Origin: SHZI01 sp964417725
GTDB lineage: Bacteria > Pseudomonadota > Gammaproteobacteria > Steroidobacterales > GCA-2729495
NCBI GenBank assembly: GCA_964417725.1
Contig: CAYQIV010000004.1
Span: 62,001-126,000, forward strand
Direction of reading: 5' to 3'
Length of the DNA: 64,000 nt
Shown: one piece after another, positions 9,108-17,955 of the stretch
Position numbering within the stretch: position 1 is the stretch's first letter
Layout of the letters: every line of letters starts with the position of its first letter
Program-made: the position numbers and the translations under genes
The notes under the pieces: generated by a model
What the model was told of the DNA's origin: nothing
The model's input: only the letters and a program-made list of their open reading frames with translations
The model's database searches: none

Positions 9108-9160
9108 GCTCGGTAATCGGGGCCTGCCCGGCAAGGCGCCAATCTGGCGCGTAGCACCGC

Positions 9161-9787
9161 TTATGGCTGTGCGGCCCGCACCCGTCTGCGCCACTGTCCG
9201 AGGCGGTCGTGGATGGCGGCTTCGATTTCCTGCCAGTTCTCGGCCCGGGGTCCGGGCAGGGTGCGGTTGGTCGAATTGACGACGATGATCACCTCGTGGC
9301 CCGCGGCGCGCAGCGCGCGGATGTTGTCCGGGCTGTCCTCGAGGTAGAGGTCGGCGCCGACGGCAGCCTTGTCGCGCATGAAGCAGATGTCCCAGTAGGG
9401 GATGCCATGGTGTTCGAGCCAGTCGGTCGTCTGCCGGATGGCTTCCTTGTGAAACCAGTGGATGTAAAGCCGGTGGGTGATGATGCGGATGCGCACGTCC
9501 CTGAGTGCGCTGATCCGGCGCAACGCCGCCGGCGCCCCCGCGATGGGCTGCAGGTTGGCGAACAGCTGCCGCTCCTTGACCGCGAAGCGGTGCAGGGCAT
9601 CGTAGCCACCCGCTGCATCGAGGTTCCACTCCAGGAAGCCGTAGCTGATCTCGTCGGTCAGCGTGCCCGGCGGCACGCCCAACCATTCGGTGGCGATGGG
9701 TTTCAGGCCGCGGGCGAAGTCGGCCACGACCCCGTCAAGGTCGACACCGAGGACGAAGTGGTGATCTGGAGCCATGTGCGTCGCCAT
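9161..9787 (-). CDS. HAD-family 5'-nucleotidase-like phosphatase
   Basis: 208 aa. The first HAD motif, DLDGVVADF, sits at residues 16-24 with both catalytic aspartates. A Thr-containing motif II (RIITHR) lies near residue 100 and the acidic motif IV (YLEDSPDN) near residue 147. The size and motif spacing fit the NT5C/NagD-like 5'(3')-deoxyribonucleotidase group. Substrates are likely small phosphomonoesters such as dNMPs. It ends just before the DUF2442 gene on the same strand. Confidence 0.78.
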   Translation of the reverse strand: MATHMAPDHHFVLGVDLDGVVADFARGLKPIATEWLGVPPGTLTDEISYGFLEWNLDAAGGYDALHRFAVKERQLFANLQPIAGAPAALRRISALRDVRIRIITHRLYIHWFHKEAIRQTTDWLEHHGIPYWDICFMRDKAAVGADLYLEDSPDNIRALRAAGHEVIIVVNSTNRTLPGPRAENWQEIEAAIHDRLGQWRRRVRAAQP

Positions 9788-9986
9788 GGTGGCAGAAGGA
9801 GGCGGTCAAGCTAGCCCAAGCCTGTCGGCGGGGCAATCCCGTGTACACCCGGGGCCTTTGGACTTAATGCCGGTAAATGTCGCCGCGGCAGGGGCGGAAC
9901 GCGGAACCGGTCACAGCCGCTCGACCGCCGCTGCGGCATAGTCGCCGGCGTAGGACTGGGCCAGGAGGGCGCCTTTGTTGCACCCG

Positions 9987-10520
9987 ATGACAATCTCGGC
10001 AGACCACCAGCGCGGCTATACGCTGGTCGAGCTGATGATGACGCTGGGCGTGCTGGCCATCGTCACCGCCGTCGCCGTGCCTGGCTTCCGGGATTTCGTC
10101 CAGAACAACCGCGCGGCTGCCGATGCCAATGCCTTGCTCGGGGCGCTCCACCTGGCGCGTAACGAGGCCATTACGCGGGGTGTGCCCGTGTCAGTCTGTG
10201 CGAGCAGCGACAACGCCACCTGTGCGGGCGCCACCGATTGGAGCACGGGCTGGATCGTCTTCGGCGATACCGAGGCGCCACTGGGCAGCGTCGAGGGTGG
10301 CGACACCTTGTTCCGGGTCTTTGATCCCGTCGGCCAGGGGTCGGTGCTCGGCGCGGATGCCACGGCCCTGACCTATCGTGCCAACGGCTTCCTTGCCGGT
10401 GCCGCCGCCGTCGAGTTCACGCTCACGGTGCCGGGTTGTACCGGTGACAACGGCCGGGTGATCACCGTCAGCCTGCAGGGGCGAGCGGGGGTCGCGCATG
10501 CCGTATGTGACGAGGGGTAA
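9987..10520 (+). CDS. fimT: Type IV minor pilin FimT/GspH-like
   Basis: 177 aa. The class III prepilin signal is visible: a short leader ending RG, then YTLVELMMTLGVLAIV, cut before Tyr by PilD with Glu at mature position 5. The rest is a globular FimT/GspH domain with four cysteines. It is the first gene of a minor pilin operon, overlapping pilV. FimT-type pilins prime pilus assembly and may bind DNA. ATG 9987 is preferred over the TTG at 9975 because it gives a normal leader length. Confidence 0.88.
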   Translation: MTISADHQRGYTLVELMMTLGVLAIVTAVAVPGFRDFVQNNRAAADANALLGALHLARNEAITRGVPVSVCASSDNATCAGATDWSTGWIVFGDTEAPLGSVEGGDTLFRVFDPVGQGSVLGADATALTYRANGFLAGAAAVEFTLTVPGCTGDNGRVITVSLQGRAGVAHAVCDEG

Positions 10521-10971
10521 CCTGGTGCGCCGGCCCTCAACGACCCCGCGGCACAGTCTCGAGTCGGGCAGCACGCTCGTCGAGGTGCTGGTCACCGTCG
10601 TGCTGGTTTCGGTCGGGCTGCTCGGTCTGTCGGCGATGCAGGTCGCCACCGTGCAGACCACCAACAGCGCCAGCCAGCGCTTCGAGGCGACATTGCTGGC
10701 GAGGGATATCCTTGAGCGCATGCGCGCCAACCGGACGCAGGCACTTGCCGGAGGCTACGACATTGCCATCGGCGCCAACCCTGTCGCAGGCAATCTGGCG
10801 GATGATGACCTGGTGGCATGGAAGGATGCCCTTGCGGCACTGCCGGGCGGGGATGGCGCGGTTGAAGTCGATGGCGGCGTGGCGACCATCACCGTCCAGT
10901 GGACGGATGCCTCGGACCAGAATGCCGGTGACACCCGCGAAGTCGCCGTCTTTCTGAGGACGGACATATGA
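10498..10971 (+). CDS. pilV: Type IV minor pilin PilV
   Basis: 157 aa, with a prepilin signal ending ESGSTLVEVLVTVVLVSVGLLGL. The cleavage-site residue before the conserved Ser-Thr-Leu-Val-Glu run is Gly, and Glu5 is present. A PilV-type sequence (LARDILERMRANR) follows. The start overlaps fimT by 23 bases, and the stop overlaps pilW as ATGA, so it is tightly coupled. It forms part of the minor-pilin priming complex with PilW, PilX and PilE. Confidence 0.87.
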   Translation: MPYVTRGNLVRRPSTTPRHSLESGSTLVEVLVTVVLVSVGLLGLSAMQVATVQTTNSASQRFEATLLARDILERMRANRTQALAGGYDIAIGANPVAGNLADDDLVAWKDALAALPGGDGAVEVDGGVATITVQWTDASDQNAGDTREVAVFLRTDI

Positions 10972-12011
10972 CGACGTGGCGCTCAAACACCGCAGAGCGC
11001 GGCTTGACGCTCGTCGAACTGATGATCGCCATGGTCCTTGGCTTGCTGCTGATGGCGGCCATGGTGCAGGTCTACGTCGGCAACCGGCGCAACCATAACC
11101 TGCAGGAAAGCCTGACCGGGCGCCAGGAGACGGCGCGCTACGCCGCCCAGACCATCCAGCTCGACGCCCAGATGGCGGGGTTCCGCGGCTGCCTGCGCGA
11201 TGCCGGGTTCGTCACCAATACGCTCAATGACGACACCGATTTCCTCAATAACTACGCCCAGCACGTCACCGGCTTCGAGGCCAACGGCGCCAACTGGTCG
11301 CCGGCCCTGCCGGCGGCGCTTGCCGGTGCCGGGCCGATTGCCGGCAACGATGTACTGACGCTGCGCACGGTGGATGACCCCGGCACCTTCGTCACGGTGG
11401 ACATGGCCAACAGCTCCGCTGCCGTGGTCACGCGCGACGACCTGGTGCCCGACCCGTTTGCCGCCGGCGATATCGCCCTGGTGGCCGATTGCGGGGGCGC
11501 AGCCATCTTCCAGGTGACAGCATTCGATCCGGTTACCGGCACGCTCAGCCACGCTGCCGGTGTCGGCGCACCGGGCAATGCCACGGTGAACCTCACGCGG
11601 CGCTATTCGGCTGGTGCGCAGATTTTCACGCTGCGCACCACCAGCTATTTCATCGCCGACAGCGTCAACGGCACCGGCCCCGCGCTGTGGCGCCAGATCG
11701 GTGACGCAGCACCCCAGGAGCTGGCCGAGGGCGTCGAGAGCCTGCAGGTCCTCTACGGCGAGGATGACGATGGCGACCTGTCGCCCGACGCCTACCGCAC
11801 GGCAGACCTCGTCACCGACTGGGCAGATGTCGTCAGTATTCAGGTGGGCATGCTCGTCGTCGGCACGCCGGAGCGTGTCACGGATGGTGAGCCACGGCGC
11901 TTCACCGTCCTCGACCAGGTGGTGCCGGCCGCAGCCGATGACCCGTTGACCGATGGCCGGCTGCGCCGTGTCGTCACCTTCACCGTGGCCCTGAGGAATC
12001 GCCTGTCATGA
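10968..12011 (+). CDS. pilW: Type IV minor pilin PilW
   Basis: 347 aa. The class III leader ends in RGLTLVELMIAMVLGLLLMA, with Glu5. A long C-terminal region is typical of PilW, including GRQETARYAAQ near residue 45 and paired cysteines around GCLRDAG and DCGGA. PilW cooperates with PilV, PilX, PilE and PilY1 to form the pilus tip. It overlaps pilV and pilX by ATGA at both ends. Confidence 0.88.
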   Translation: MTTWRSNTAERGLTLVELMIAMVLGLLLMAAMVQVYVGNRRNHNLQESLTGRQETARYAAQTIQLDAQMAGFRGCLRDAGFVTNTLNDDTDFLNNYAQHVTGFEANGANWSPALPAALAGAGPIAGNDVLTLRTVDDPGTFVTVDMANSSAAVVTRDDLVPDPFAAGDIALVADCGGAAIFQVTAFDPVTGTLSHAAGVGAPGNATVNLTRRYSAGAQIFTLRTTSYFIADSVNGTGPALWRQIGDAAPQELAEGVESLQVLYGEDDDGDLSPDAYRTADLVTDWADVVSIQVGMLVVGTPERVTDGEPRRFTVLDQVVPAAADDPLTDGRLRRVVTFTVALRNRLS

Positions 12012-12541
12012 ACGGCCGATACATGACGCCGGACGCCCGGCACCAGGTGGGTGCGACACTGATCATAGCCCTGATCCTGCTGCTCGTCCTGACCCTCCTC
12101 GGCACCGCGACGGCGCGGATGACCTTGCTTGAGGAGCGCATGACTGGCAACACCCAGGACTGGAATGTGGCCTTTCAGGTGGCCGAGGCAGGTCTGCGGG
12201 ATGGTGAGACTTTGCTGCGCCAGGCGGTATTGCCCGATTTCGATGGTACGGACGGGCTTTATACGCCAGCCGATGCAGACGACGAACCGCTGTGGCTGAC
12301 CGTCGATTGGAGTGACGGCACCCAGGTTCGCGAGTATGCGAAGCTCAACGATGCACCAGGCGCGGTGAACAATGCCCGGTCAGCGTTCCTTATTGAGGAA
12401 CTGCCCAGGATTCCCACGCCGGGTGAGTCGCTGTCGGCCGATGCCCCTGTCGACGAAGCATCCTTCTACCGCGTGACGTCGCGTGGTTTCGGCGTGGCAG
12501 GCAATGTCGTCGTTACCCTGCAGACGACATTCAAGCGGTGA
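12008..12541 (+). CDS. pilX: Type IV pilus assembly protein PilX
   Basis: 177 aa. The N-terminal hydrophobic helix GATLIIALILLLVLTLLGTA matches PilX, which has an atypical prepilin signal, followed by the family motif MTGNTQDWNVAFQVAEAGL. It sits between pilW and pilY1 as in Pseudomonas and Xanthomonas. It is part of the pilus-tip initiation complex. The ATG overlaps the pilW stop. Confidence 0.87.
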   Translation: MNGRYMTPDARHQVGATLIIALILLLVLTLLGTATARMTLLEERMTGNTQDWNVAFQVAEAGLRDGETLLRQAVLPDFDGTDGLYTPADADDEPLWLTVDWSDGTQVREYAKLNDAPGAVNNARSAFLIEELPRIPTPGESLSADAPVDEASFYRVTSRGFGVAGNVVVTLQTTFKR

Positions 12542-12581
12542 GCTGCCGATGATGACCCACACCCAGGATGGAGCGACCCCC

Positions 12582-15500
12582 ATGAAGTACCGGACCGTAC
12601 AACGGTTGATGTACCTGATCGGCGGGATGTTGCTGGCCGTTGCCCAGGGCGCCGGCGCGGTCGCCATTTCCCAGGTGCCACTGTTCATCACATCCAGCGT
12701 TACGCCCAATGTCATGTTGATGGTGGACAACTCCGGCAGCATGAACAACGTCGTTTGGGCAGACGAGTACGACGGCAAGGTCACTTATGACGACTGGAGC
12801 CCGCTGGTCAGCGGCAACGAGGTCTGGACGGCGCAGGACGGTAACGTGACCTTGAGTTATCTCAACAACAGCACGCGCCGCGGCAGTTGTGCCACCGACT
12901 GGGTGCGCGGCGTCAACGCGGCCGGCACGACCACCAAGTGCCTGCGCTTGCCGGATCCCGTCGGTGGGCGTGCATCCCGCTACGCCGGCAACTACCTCAA
13001 CTACCTGTTCTCGACGTATGCACACAATACCGACCTGCGGGGTGGCCAGATTCCGTCAGATTACCGGATGAATGTTGCGCGGAACGTCGCCACCAACCTG
13101 GTCAACAACTACACCAGCCTGCGTCTCGGCTTGTCGTCCTTCAATCCGCCGGGGTCCGACCCGGCACCCGGCGGGAAGATCAATGCGGCATGTGGCAGTA
13201 GCCAGGCCGCACTTCTCAGTGGCATCTCGAGTTTGGCGGCCACGACGTGGACGCCATTGGCCGAAACCCTCTACGAGATCACGCGATACTTTCGCGGCAT
13301 GACGTCGTACTACAACACCGCGACGTTGGCTTCGGCGTACACGAGCCCGATCCAGTACCGTTGCCAGAAGAATTTCGTCATCATCATCACCGACGGTTTT
13401 CCGACCAACGACAGTGGCATCCCCCTCGATGACCCTGCGGATGTCGCCGATGCGTCGCGCAGCCTGCCGAACTGGGACGGCCTGGCGCCGGAAACGACGG
13501 CAGACCAGTATCCGAATTTTCCCCAGTACTCCGACGGCTTCCAGGGCGGACCCGATTCGGCGGAGGGCAATACGCTTTACCTCGATGACATGGCGAAGTT
13601 TGCCTACGACATCGACCTGCGCACCGGCGGCTATGACGATACAGGTGTCAGCTTCGATGACCCGGCGCATCTGCAGCAGAATCTCGTGACCTACACCGTC
13701 GGTTTCGCGGCGGAAAACCAGATGATGGCCGATGCGGCCGAGCACGGCACCGGGTACTACTATACGGCGAGCAACGAGGACCAGCTGAACGCGGCACTGC
13801 AGGCAGCTTTCTCCGACATCATTGCGCGGACCAGTTCGGCTGCCTCGGTGGCGACCAACTCGACGCGTCTTGCCGCCGATACCTTCATCTACCAGGCACG
13901 TTTCTCGAGTGCCGACTGGGGTGGGCAGTTGCTGGCGTATCCGATTGCCGGTGACGGCAGCATCGGCAGCGTGGCGTGGAACGCGGCTGACAAGATCCCC
14001 GCGCCCCCGGCGCGGAGTGTCTACACTTATGACCCGACCGCCGCCGTGGGTTCGCGGGGGCGTGACTTCCTCTGGGCTTCGCTGAATGCCGCGCAGCAGG
14101 CCCTGCTGAACAAGGATGCCAGCGGCGTGACCGATGCACTTGGCAGCCAGCGTCTCGATTACATCCGCGGCGATCGCGCCAACGAGGCGCCGTCGGGGGT
14201 CGGTTTCAGGACGCGCAGTTCGGTGCTCGGTGACATCATCAACTCGGATCCGTTGTTCGTGTTCCGCCAGAACTTCGGTCTTGAGGCGTTGCCGGGCGCC
14301 GAGGGTGGCAGCTACAAGGCGTTTCGAGGCGGCTCCACCTACACGGGGCGCCGGCCGATGGTCTATGTCGCGGCCAATGACGGCATGCTGCACGGCTTCG
14401 ATGCCAAGACCGGCGACGAGGTCTTCGCCTACGTTCCCGATGCCGCGATCGGCCGGTTGTCGCAGACCACCGACGCGGCCTTCAATACCAGCCACCAGCT
14501 GATTCACGACGGCAGTCCGCGGGCCATGGACGCTTACATCGGTGGGTCATGGAGAACGGTACTGATCGGCTCGCTGGGCGGCGCCGGCAAGGCCCTGTAC
14601 GCGCTGGACGTCACCGATCCAGATGGATTCGGCACCGGCAAGGTGATGTGGGAGTTCAGTGCAGCGGACGACGCCGATCTTGGCGACCTCGTGCCGCAGG
14701 CGACCATCGCGCGGCTCAACGATGGCAGTTGGGCGGCCATCGTGCCGAACGGTTACAACAGCGTGGGCCAGAAGGCGGTGCTGTTCGTCCTCGACCTGGC
14801 CAGTGGTGCCGTGCTGGCAAAGTTCGATACCGGTGTCGGTGGCGACAATGGCCTGTCGGCGCCCGTGCCGGTCGATGTCGACGGCGACCGCATCACCGAC
14901 TATGTGTATGCCGGCGACATGCAGGGCAACCTGTGGAAGTTCGACCTGACGGCAAGTTCCGCCGGCAGCTGGAAGATCGCCTTCGGCACGGCGGGCAGCC
15001 CCGAGCCGCTGTGGACAGCCTGCAGCGCCGACCCGTGCAGTGCCGCGAACCGCCAGCCGATCACCGCCCGGCCCGAGGTCGGCATCAACCCGCCGGAGGG
15101 CTTCATGGTCTACTTCGGGACCGGACGATATTTTGCGGTGGGCGACAACGCGGCGGGTGGCAACGTCAACACGTTCTACGCCATCCGTGACCGGAACGAC
15201 AAGGACACCGTGAGTCCGCTGCCTCCGGCGGGGGGCAGGGCAAGCCTGGTCATACAGGAAGTGATCTACGAAAACACCAGTTACGCCTTCGACAATCTCG
15301 ATGACGAGGGCAATGTCCTCAGCACGACGATCGAGGGCATCCGCGTGACGACGAAGAACCCGATCGTGGACAGCGATAACGGCTGGTATATCGATCTGCC
15401 GTCGAGTGGCGAGCGGCAGGTCAGCACACCGATCCTGCGGGGCGGCAAGATCATCTTCACGACGGTCATCCCGTCGGGGGACGCCTGTAGCGCCGGGGGT

Positions 15501-15809
15501 GACAGCTGGCTGATGGAAATGGACGCGCTGTCGGGCGGAAGGCTCGATTACACACCCTTCGACCTCAACCGGGACGGTGAATTCAACAGCGAGGATTTCG
15601 TCACGATCATGGTCGATGGCGAAGAGATCAAGGTGCCGGTCAGCGGCCGCAGGTCGCTCGAGGGCATCATCAAAACCCCGGGCATCATCACGGATTCGAA
15701 GGGTGACCGGGAGTTCAAGTATGCCAGCGGCAGCAGCGGCGGCATCGACCAGACCGTGGAGAATGCTGGCACACTGCGCGGCCGCCAGTCGTGGCGGCAG
15801 GTCCAGTGA
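12582..15809 (+). CDS. pilY1: Type IV pilus tip adhesin PilY1
   Basis: 1075 aa, at the usual PilY1 length. A signal peptide (residues 1-28) is followed by an N-terminal von Willebrand A-like domain whose MIDAS motif DNSGS lies near residue 50. The C-terminal half is the PilY1 beta-propeller, with a calcium-binding acidic loop (DVDGDRITD) near residue 767. Calcium binding in this loop regulates pilus extension and retraction in relatives. ATG 12582 has GGAG eight bases upstream and gives a clean signal peptide; ATG 12549 is the alternative. The surface of this protein is likely the main adhesive tip. Confidence 0.92.
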   Translation: MKYRTVQRLMYLIGGMLLAVAQGAGAVAISQVPLFITSSVTPNVMLMVDNSGSMNNVVWADEYDGKVTYDDWSPLVSGNEVWTAQDGNVTLSYLNNSTRRGSCATDWVRGVNAAGTTTKCLRLPDPVGGRASRYAGNYLNYLFSTYAHNTDLRGGQIPSDYRMNVARNVATNLVNNYTSLRLGLSSFNPPGSDPAPGGKINAACGSSQAALLSGISSLAATTWTPLAETLYEITRYFRGMTSYYNTATLASAYTSPIQYRCQKNFVIIITDGFPTNDSGIPLDDPADVADASRSLPNWDGLAPETTADQYPNFPQYSDGFQGGPDSAEGNTLYLDDMAKFAYDIDLRTGGYDDTGVSFDDPAHLQQNLVTYTVGFAAENQMMADAAEHGTGYYYTASNEDQLNAALQAAFSDIIARTSSAASVATNSTRLAADTFIYQARFSSADWGGQLLAYPIAGDGSIGSVAWNAADKIPAPPARSVYTYDPTAAVGSRGRDFLWASLNAAQQALLNKDASGVTDALGSQRLDYIRGDRANEAPSGVGFRTRSSVLGDIINSDPLFVFRQNFGLEALPGAEGGSYKAFRGGSTYTGRRPMVYVAANDGMLHGFDAKTGDEVFAYVPDAAIGRLSQTTDAAFNTSHQLIHDGSPRAMDAYIGGSWRTVLIGSLGGAGKALYALDVTDPDGFGTGKVMWEFSAADDADLGDLVPQATIARLNDGSWAAIVPNGYNSVGQKAVLFVLDLASGAVLAKFDTGVGGDNGLSAPVPVDVDGDRITDYVYAGDMQGNLWKFDLTASSAGSWKIAFGTAGSPEPLWTACSADPCSAANRQPITARPEVGINPPEGFMVYFGTGRYFAVGDNAAGGNVNTFYAIRDRNDKDTVSPLPPAGGRASLVIQEVIYENTSYAFDNLDDEGNVLSTTIEGIRVTTKNPIVDSDNGWYIDLPSSGERQVSTPILRGGKIIFTTVIPSGDACSAGGDSWLMEMDALSGGRLDYTPFDLNRDGEFNSEDFVTIMVDGEEIKVPVSGRRSLEGIIKTPGIITDSKGDREFKYASGSSGGIDQTVENAGTLRGRQSWRQVQ

Positions 15810-15819
15810 GGGTATGGTC

Positions 15820-16140
15820 ATGAGGTTCGGGCGTATGTTCTCGGTGCTTACCCTGGTGGGAGGCATGGCGCTGACGTCGGCGACGGTTGATGTGGCCCGT
15901 GCCGGCAACGAGATCGAGCCCGAGACCGTGGTCATCGATGCGGTGGATGTCGCCGGGCGGCGGCTCATCGTCGGCATGCAGGGCTATGCGCTGAGCAGCA
16001 CCGTGCGTATCGAGTGGTGGTCCGGTGACCGGACGACCCTGTCGGCCATTCCTCCCGGTACTCGCGCCGATCTCTACCCGGTATCAGCGCCGGGTGAGGT
16101 GCCCGTGACGCTCGGCCGGGTCGTCCTTCATGTGGACTGA
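15820..16140 (+). CDS. Small exported protein in the position of PilY2
   Basis: 106 aa with a signal peptide (residues 1-24, ending ARA), then a short beta-rich domain. It lies between pilY1 and pilE, where Pseudomonas has pilY2 (a similar-sized exported protein). Sequence similarity cannot be judged here, so the link is positional. ATG 15820 has GAGGG seven bases upstream; ATG 15814 is possible. The last bases run into the region of the pilE start. Confidence 0.65.
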   Translation: MRFGRMFSVLTLVGGMALTSATVDVARAGNEIEPETVVIDAVDVAGRRLIVGMQGYALSSTVRIEWWSGDRTTLSAIPPGTRADLYPVSAPGEVPVTLGRVVLHVD

Positions 16141-16156
16141 GCGGGAGCGGAACGTC

Positions 16157-16573
16157 ATGCGTGGTGCATCACCAGACAGGCAACGCGGTTTCACGCTGAT
16201 CGAACTCATGATCGTCGTCGTGGTGCTGGCCATCATCAGCGCCCTCGCCGTCCCGGCCTATCGGGACAGCGTGGTGCGTGGCCGGCGCACCGATGGCCGC
16301 GTGGCGCTGATGCAGGTCGCGCAACGCCTCGAGCGCTGCTACACGCAATTCGGCGCCTACGATGCGGCTGACTGCGGCATCGCCGTGGATGATGTCTTTG
16401 CTTCTGCGGATGGCCACTACGAGGTGACCGTGGCGGCGCTCGATGCCAGCACATTCACGCTCAGTGCCGCGCCGCAGGACGGGCAGGCCGAAGATGCCGA
16501 ATGCGCCGACCTCGGGTTCGACAACGCGGGCGTGCGTTCGGCCACCGGCACGACGCCGGAAAAGTGCTGGTAG
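16157..16573 (+). CDS. pilE: Type IV minor pilin PilE
   Basis: 138 aa. The prepilin leader ends QRG and is followed by FTLIELMIVVVVLAIISALAVPAY, the classic class III signal with mature Phe1 and Glu5. The globular domain carries the YTQFGAY segment and cysteine pairs (RCYTQ, DCGIA, ECADL, KCW) found in PilE-type minor pilins. It ends the minor pilin operon. The start at 16157 gives the normal short leader. Confidence 0.9.
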   Translation: MRGASPDRQRGFTLIELMIVVVVLAIISALAVPAYRDSVVRGRRTDGRVALMQVAQRLERCYTQFGAYDAADCGIAVDDVFASADGHYEVTVAALDASTFTLSAAPQDGQAEDAECADLGFDNAGVRSATGTTPEKCW

Positions 16574-16701
16574 TACGAGGCATCGGCGCCCGGGCGGTAC
16601 CGTCAGGTGGTTGATGCCGAGGGCTGTCCCTTCCCGATGCAGGCCGTGCTGCTTTCCTGCTAGTCTGCTCTCCGGTCAAACCACATGCCGGAGGCGCCGA
16701 T

Positions 16702-17157
16702 ATGGCGGCAACATGGGTCATGGTGGCGAATGGTGGCGCAGCGCGCCTGTTCCGGGCCGAATCACCCCTCGGCGTGATCACCGAGCTGGAGTCGATCGTC
16801 CACCCCGAAGGCCGGATGCGTGTGCAGGACCTGACCAGTGACATCCCAGGACGCGCCTTCGACAGTGCCGGCCAGGGCCGCCACGCGATGGAGAGCGAGG
16901 TGGGTCCGCGCCGGCAGGCGCTGCGCGAGTTCGCGGGGCAACTGGCCGCACGCCTTGAGCGTGCGCGGCGAAATGGCGAGATGGGCCGCCTGGTGATTGC
17001 CGCAGCCCCTGGCTTCCTCGGCGAGCTGCGCAAGGCGATCAGCACCGAAACCCGGCGGCTGGTGGCCCACGAGATCGACCGCGACCTGGTCAGGCTGTCG
17101 CCCCAGGAAATCCGCGCACACTTGCCGGAACGGCTCTATTCGACCCTCGGCCGCTGA
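16702..17157 (+). CDS. Host attachment family protein (baeRF/AtsE-like)
   Basis: 151 aa, soluble. The opening TWVMVANGGAARLFRA and the central L-A-A-R-L-E-R-A-R segment, then LVIAAAPGFLGELR near residue 100, match the Host_attach family. It was named from a plant-attachment gene in Agrobacterium, and the fold resembles the archaeal release factor domain. The actual role is unclear. It stands alone, between the pil operon and the convergent end of the NO-related operon. Confidence 0.8.
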   Translation: MAATWVMVANGGAARLFRAESPLGVITELESIVHPEGRMRVQDLTSDIPGRAFDSAGQGRHAMESEVGPRRQALREFAGQLAARLERARRNGEMGRLVIAAAPGFLGELRKAISTETRRLVAHEIDRDLVRLSPQEIRAHLPERLYSTLGR

Positions 17158-17259
17158 GCACCGTTGGCCAGCAAGCGGAATTCACCCGCCGGTGCTCGAG
17201 AATGCCACCCAGGGCCTGCCGGAATTCGCAGCCGGAAAACCACACGTTTCATTGACCGG

Positions 17260-17724
17260 TCAGGTGTGATTGCGGGCGATCCAGCGCTCGAGGTGGCTGA
17301 CGTGGCCCGATTCTTCCTCGGCGAATGTCTGGGCAACTTCCTGGACCTCTGAATTCTGCGACTGGTTGGCGACGGCACTGTAGAAATCGCAGGCCTCGCG
17401 CTCCATGCGCAAGGCGATCTGCAGGGCCTGGTTGGTGTTGATGTCGCTGGCCGGGTGGGTTGCCCGCGGGTCCTCCGGGCTGTGCCCATCGGGCCAGCGA
17501 TAGGCTGATTCCGGCAGTTCGACGAATTCCCCGGCGACCTGCCGGTAACGTTCGATGATCTCGGCCCTGTGCATGTGTGAGAACTCGCCGAGCTTGCGGA
17601 ACAGTGCAGCGACCTCGGCGTTGCCCTCGTTCTGCATGAAGTCGGCCAGCCACTCGTAGCCTTCGGCGGCATTCGTCTCGAGACGCACCGCGTGGGCGAG
17701 GAAGTCCTTGAGGCTTTCGATCAT
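17260..17724 (-). CDS. Rubrerythrin/ferritin-like diiron protein
   Basis: 154 aa, all-helical, soluble. Two Glu...Glu-x-x-His half-sites are visible: ETNAAEGYEWL near residue 16 with the HMHRAEI segment near residue 52, and MEREACDFYSA near residue 110 with EEESGHVSHLERW near residue 136. This is the ferritin-like diiron layout of rubrerythrins, without the rubredoxin domain. It is the last gene of the NOR-like operon, overlapping the preceding small membrane gene by ATGA. The diiron site could handle peroxide, O2 or NO produced or tolerated by the operon; that role is inference. Confidence 0.78.
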   Translation of the reverse strand: MIESLKDFLAHAVRLETNAAEGYEWLADFMQNEGNAEVAALFRKLGEFSHMHRAEIIERYRQVAGEFVELPESAYRWPDGHSPEDPRATHPASDINTNQALQIALRMEREACDFYSAVANQSQNSEVQEVAQTFAEEESGHVSHLERWIARNHT

Positions 17725-17933
17725 GAGGGTCCTCCCGGGGGACCGGCAGCCGGCTGGGGCAGCAATTGCATCGCGACCAGCAGCAGGATGAAGAAAATGC
17801 CGAAGAAGAGCACGCTGCGCCAGATGCCCATGGGCTGCCCGTACCAGCGCTCGGCCTGCATGGTGATGACATGGGCGATCATGTAGATGGCGACGACCAG
17901 TGCGCCGAACAGCAAGATATTGATGATACCCAT
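17721..17933 (-). CDS. Small two-helix membrane protein of the NOR-like operon
   Basis: 70 aa with two hydrophobic segments (about residues 2-22 and 37-58) separated by a polar loop containing ERWYGQP, and a Pro/Gly-rich tail. It begins 22 bases after the gNOR-like subunit I gene and overlaps the diiron gene by ATGA. It may be an accessory or fourth subunit of that oxidase complex. No family was recognised. The start is the first ATG that removes a polar N-terminal extension. Confidence 0.7.
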   Translation of the reverse strand: MGIINILLFGALVVAIYMIAHVITMQAERWYGQPMGIWRSVLFFGIFFILLLVAMQLLPQPAAGPPGGPS

Positions 17934-17955
17934 GGTGGGCTCCAGAACCTGGTGG

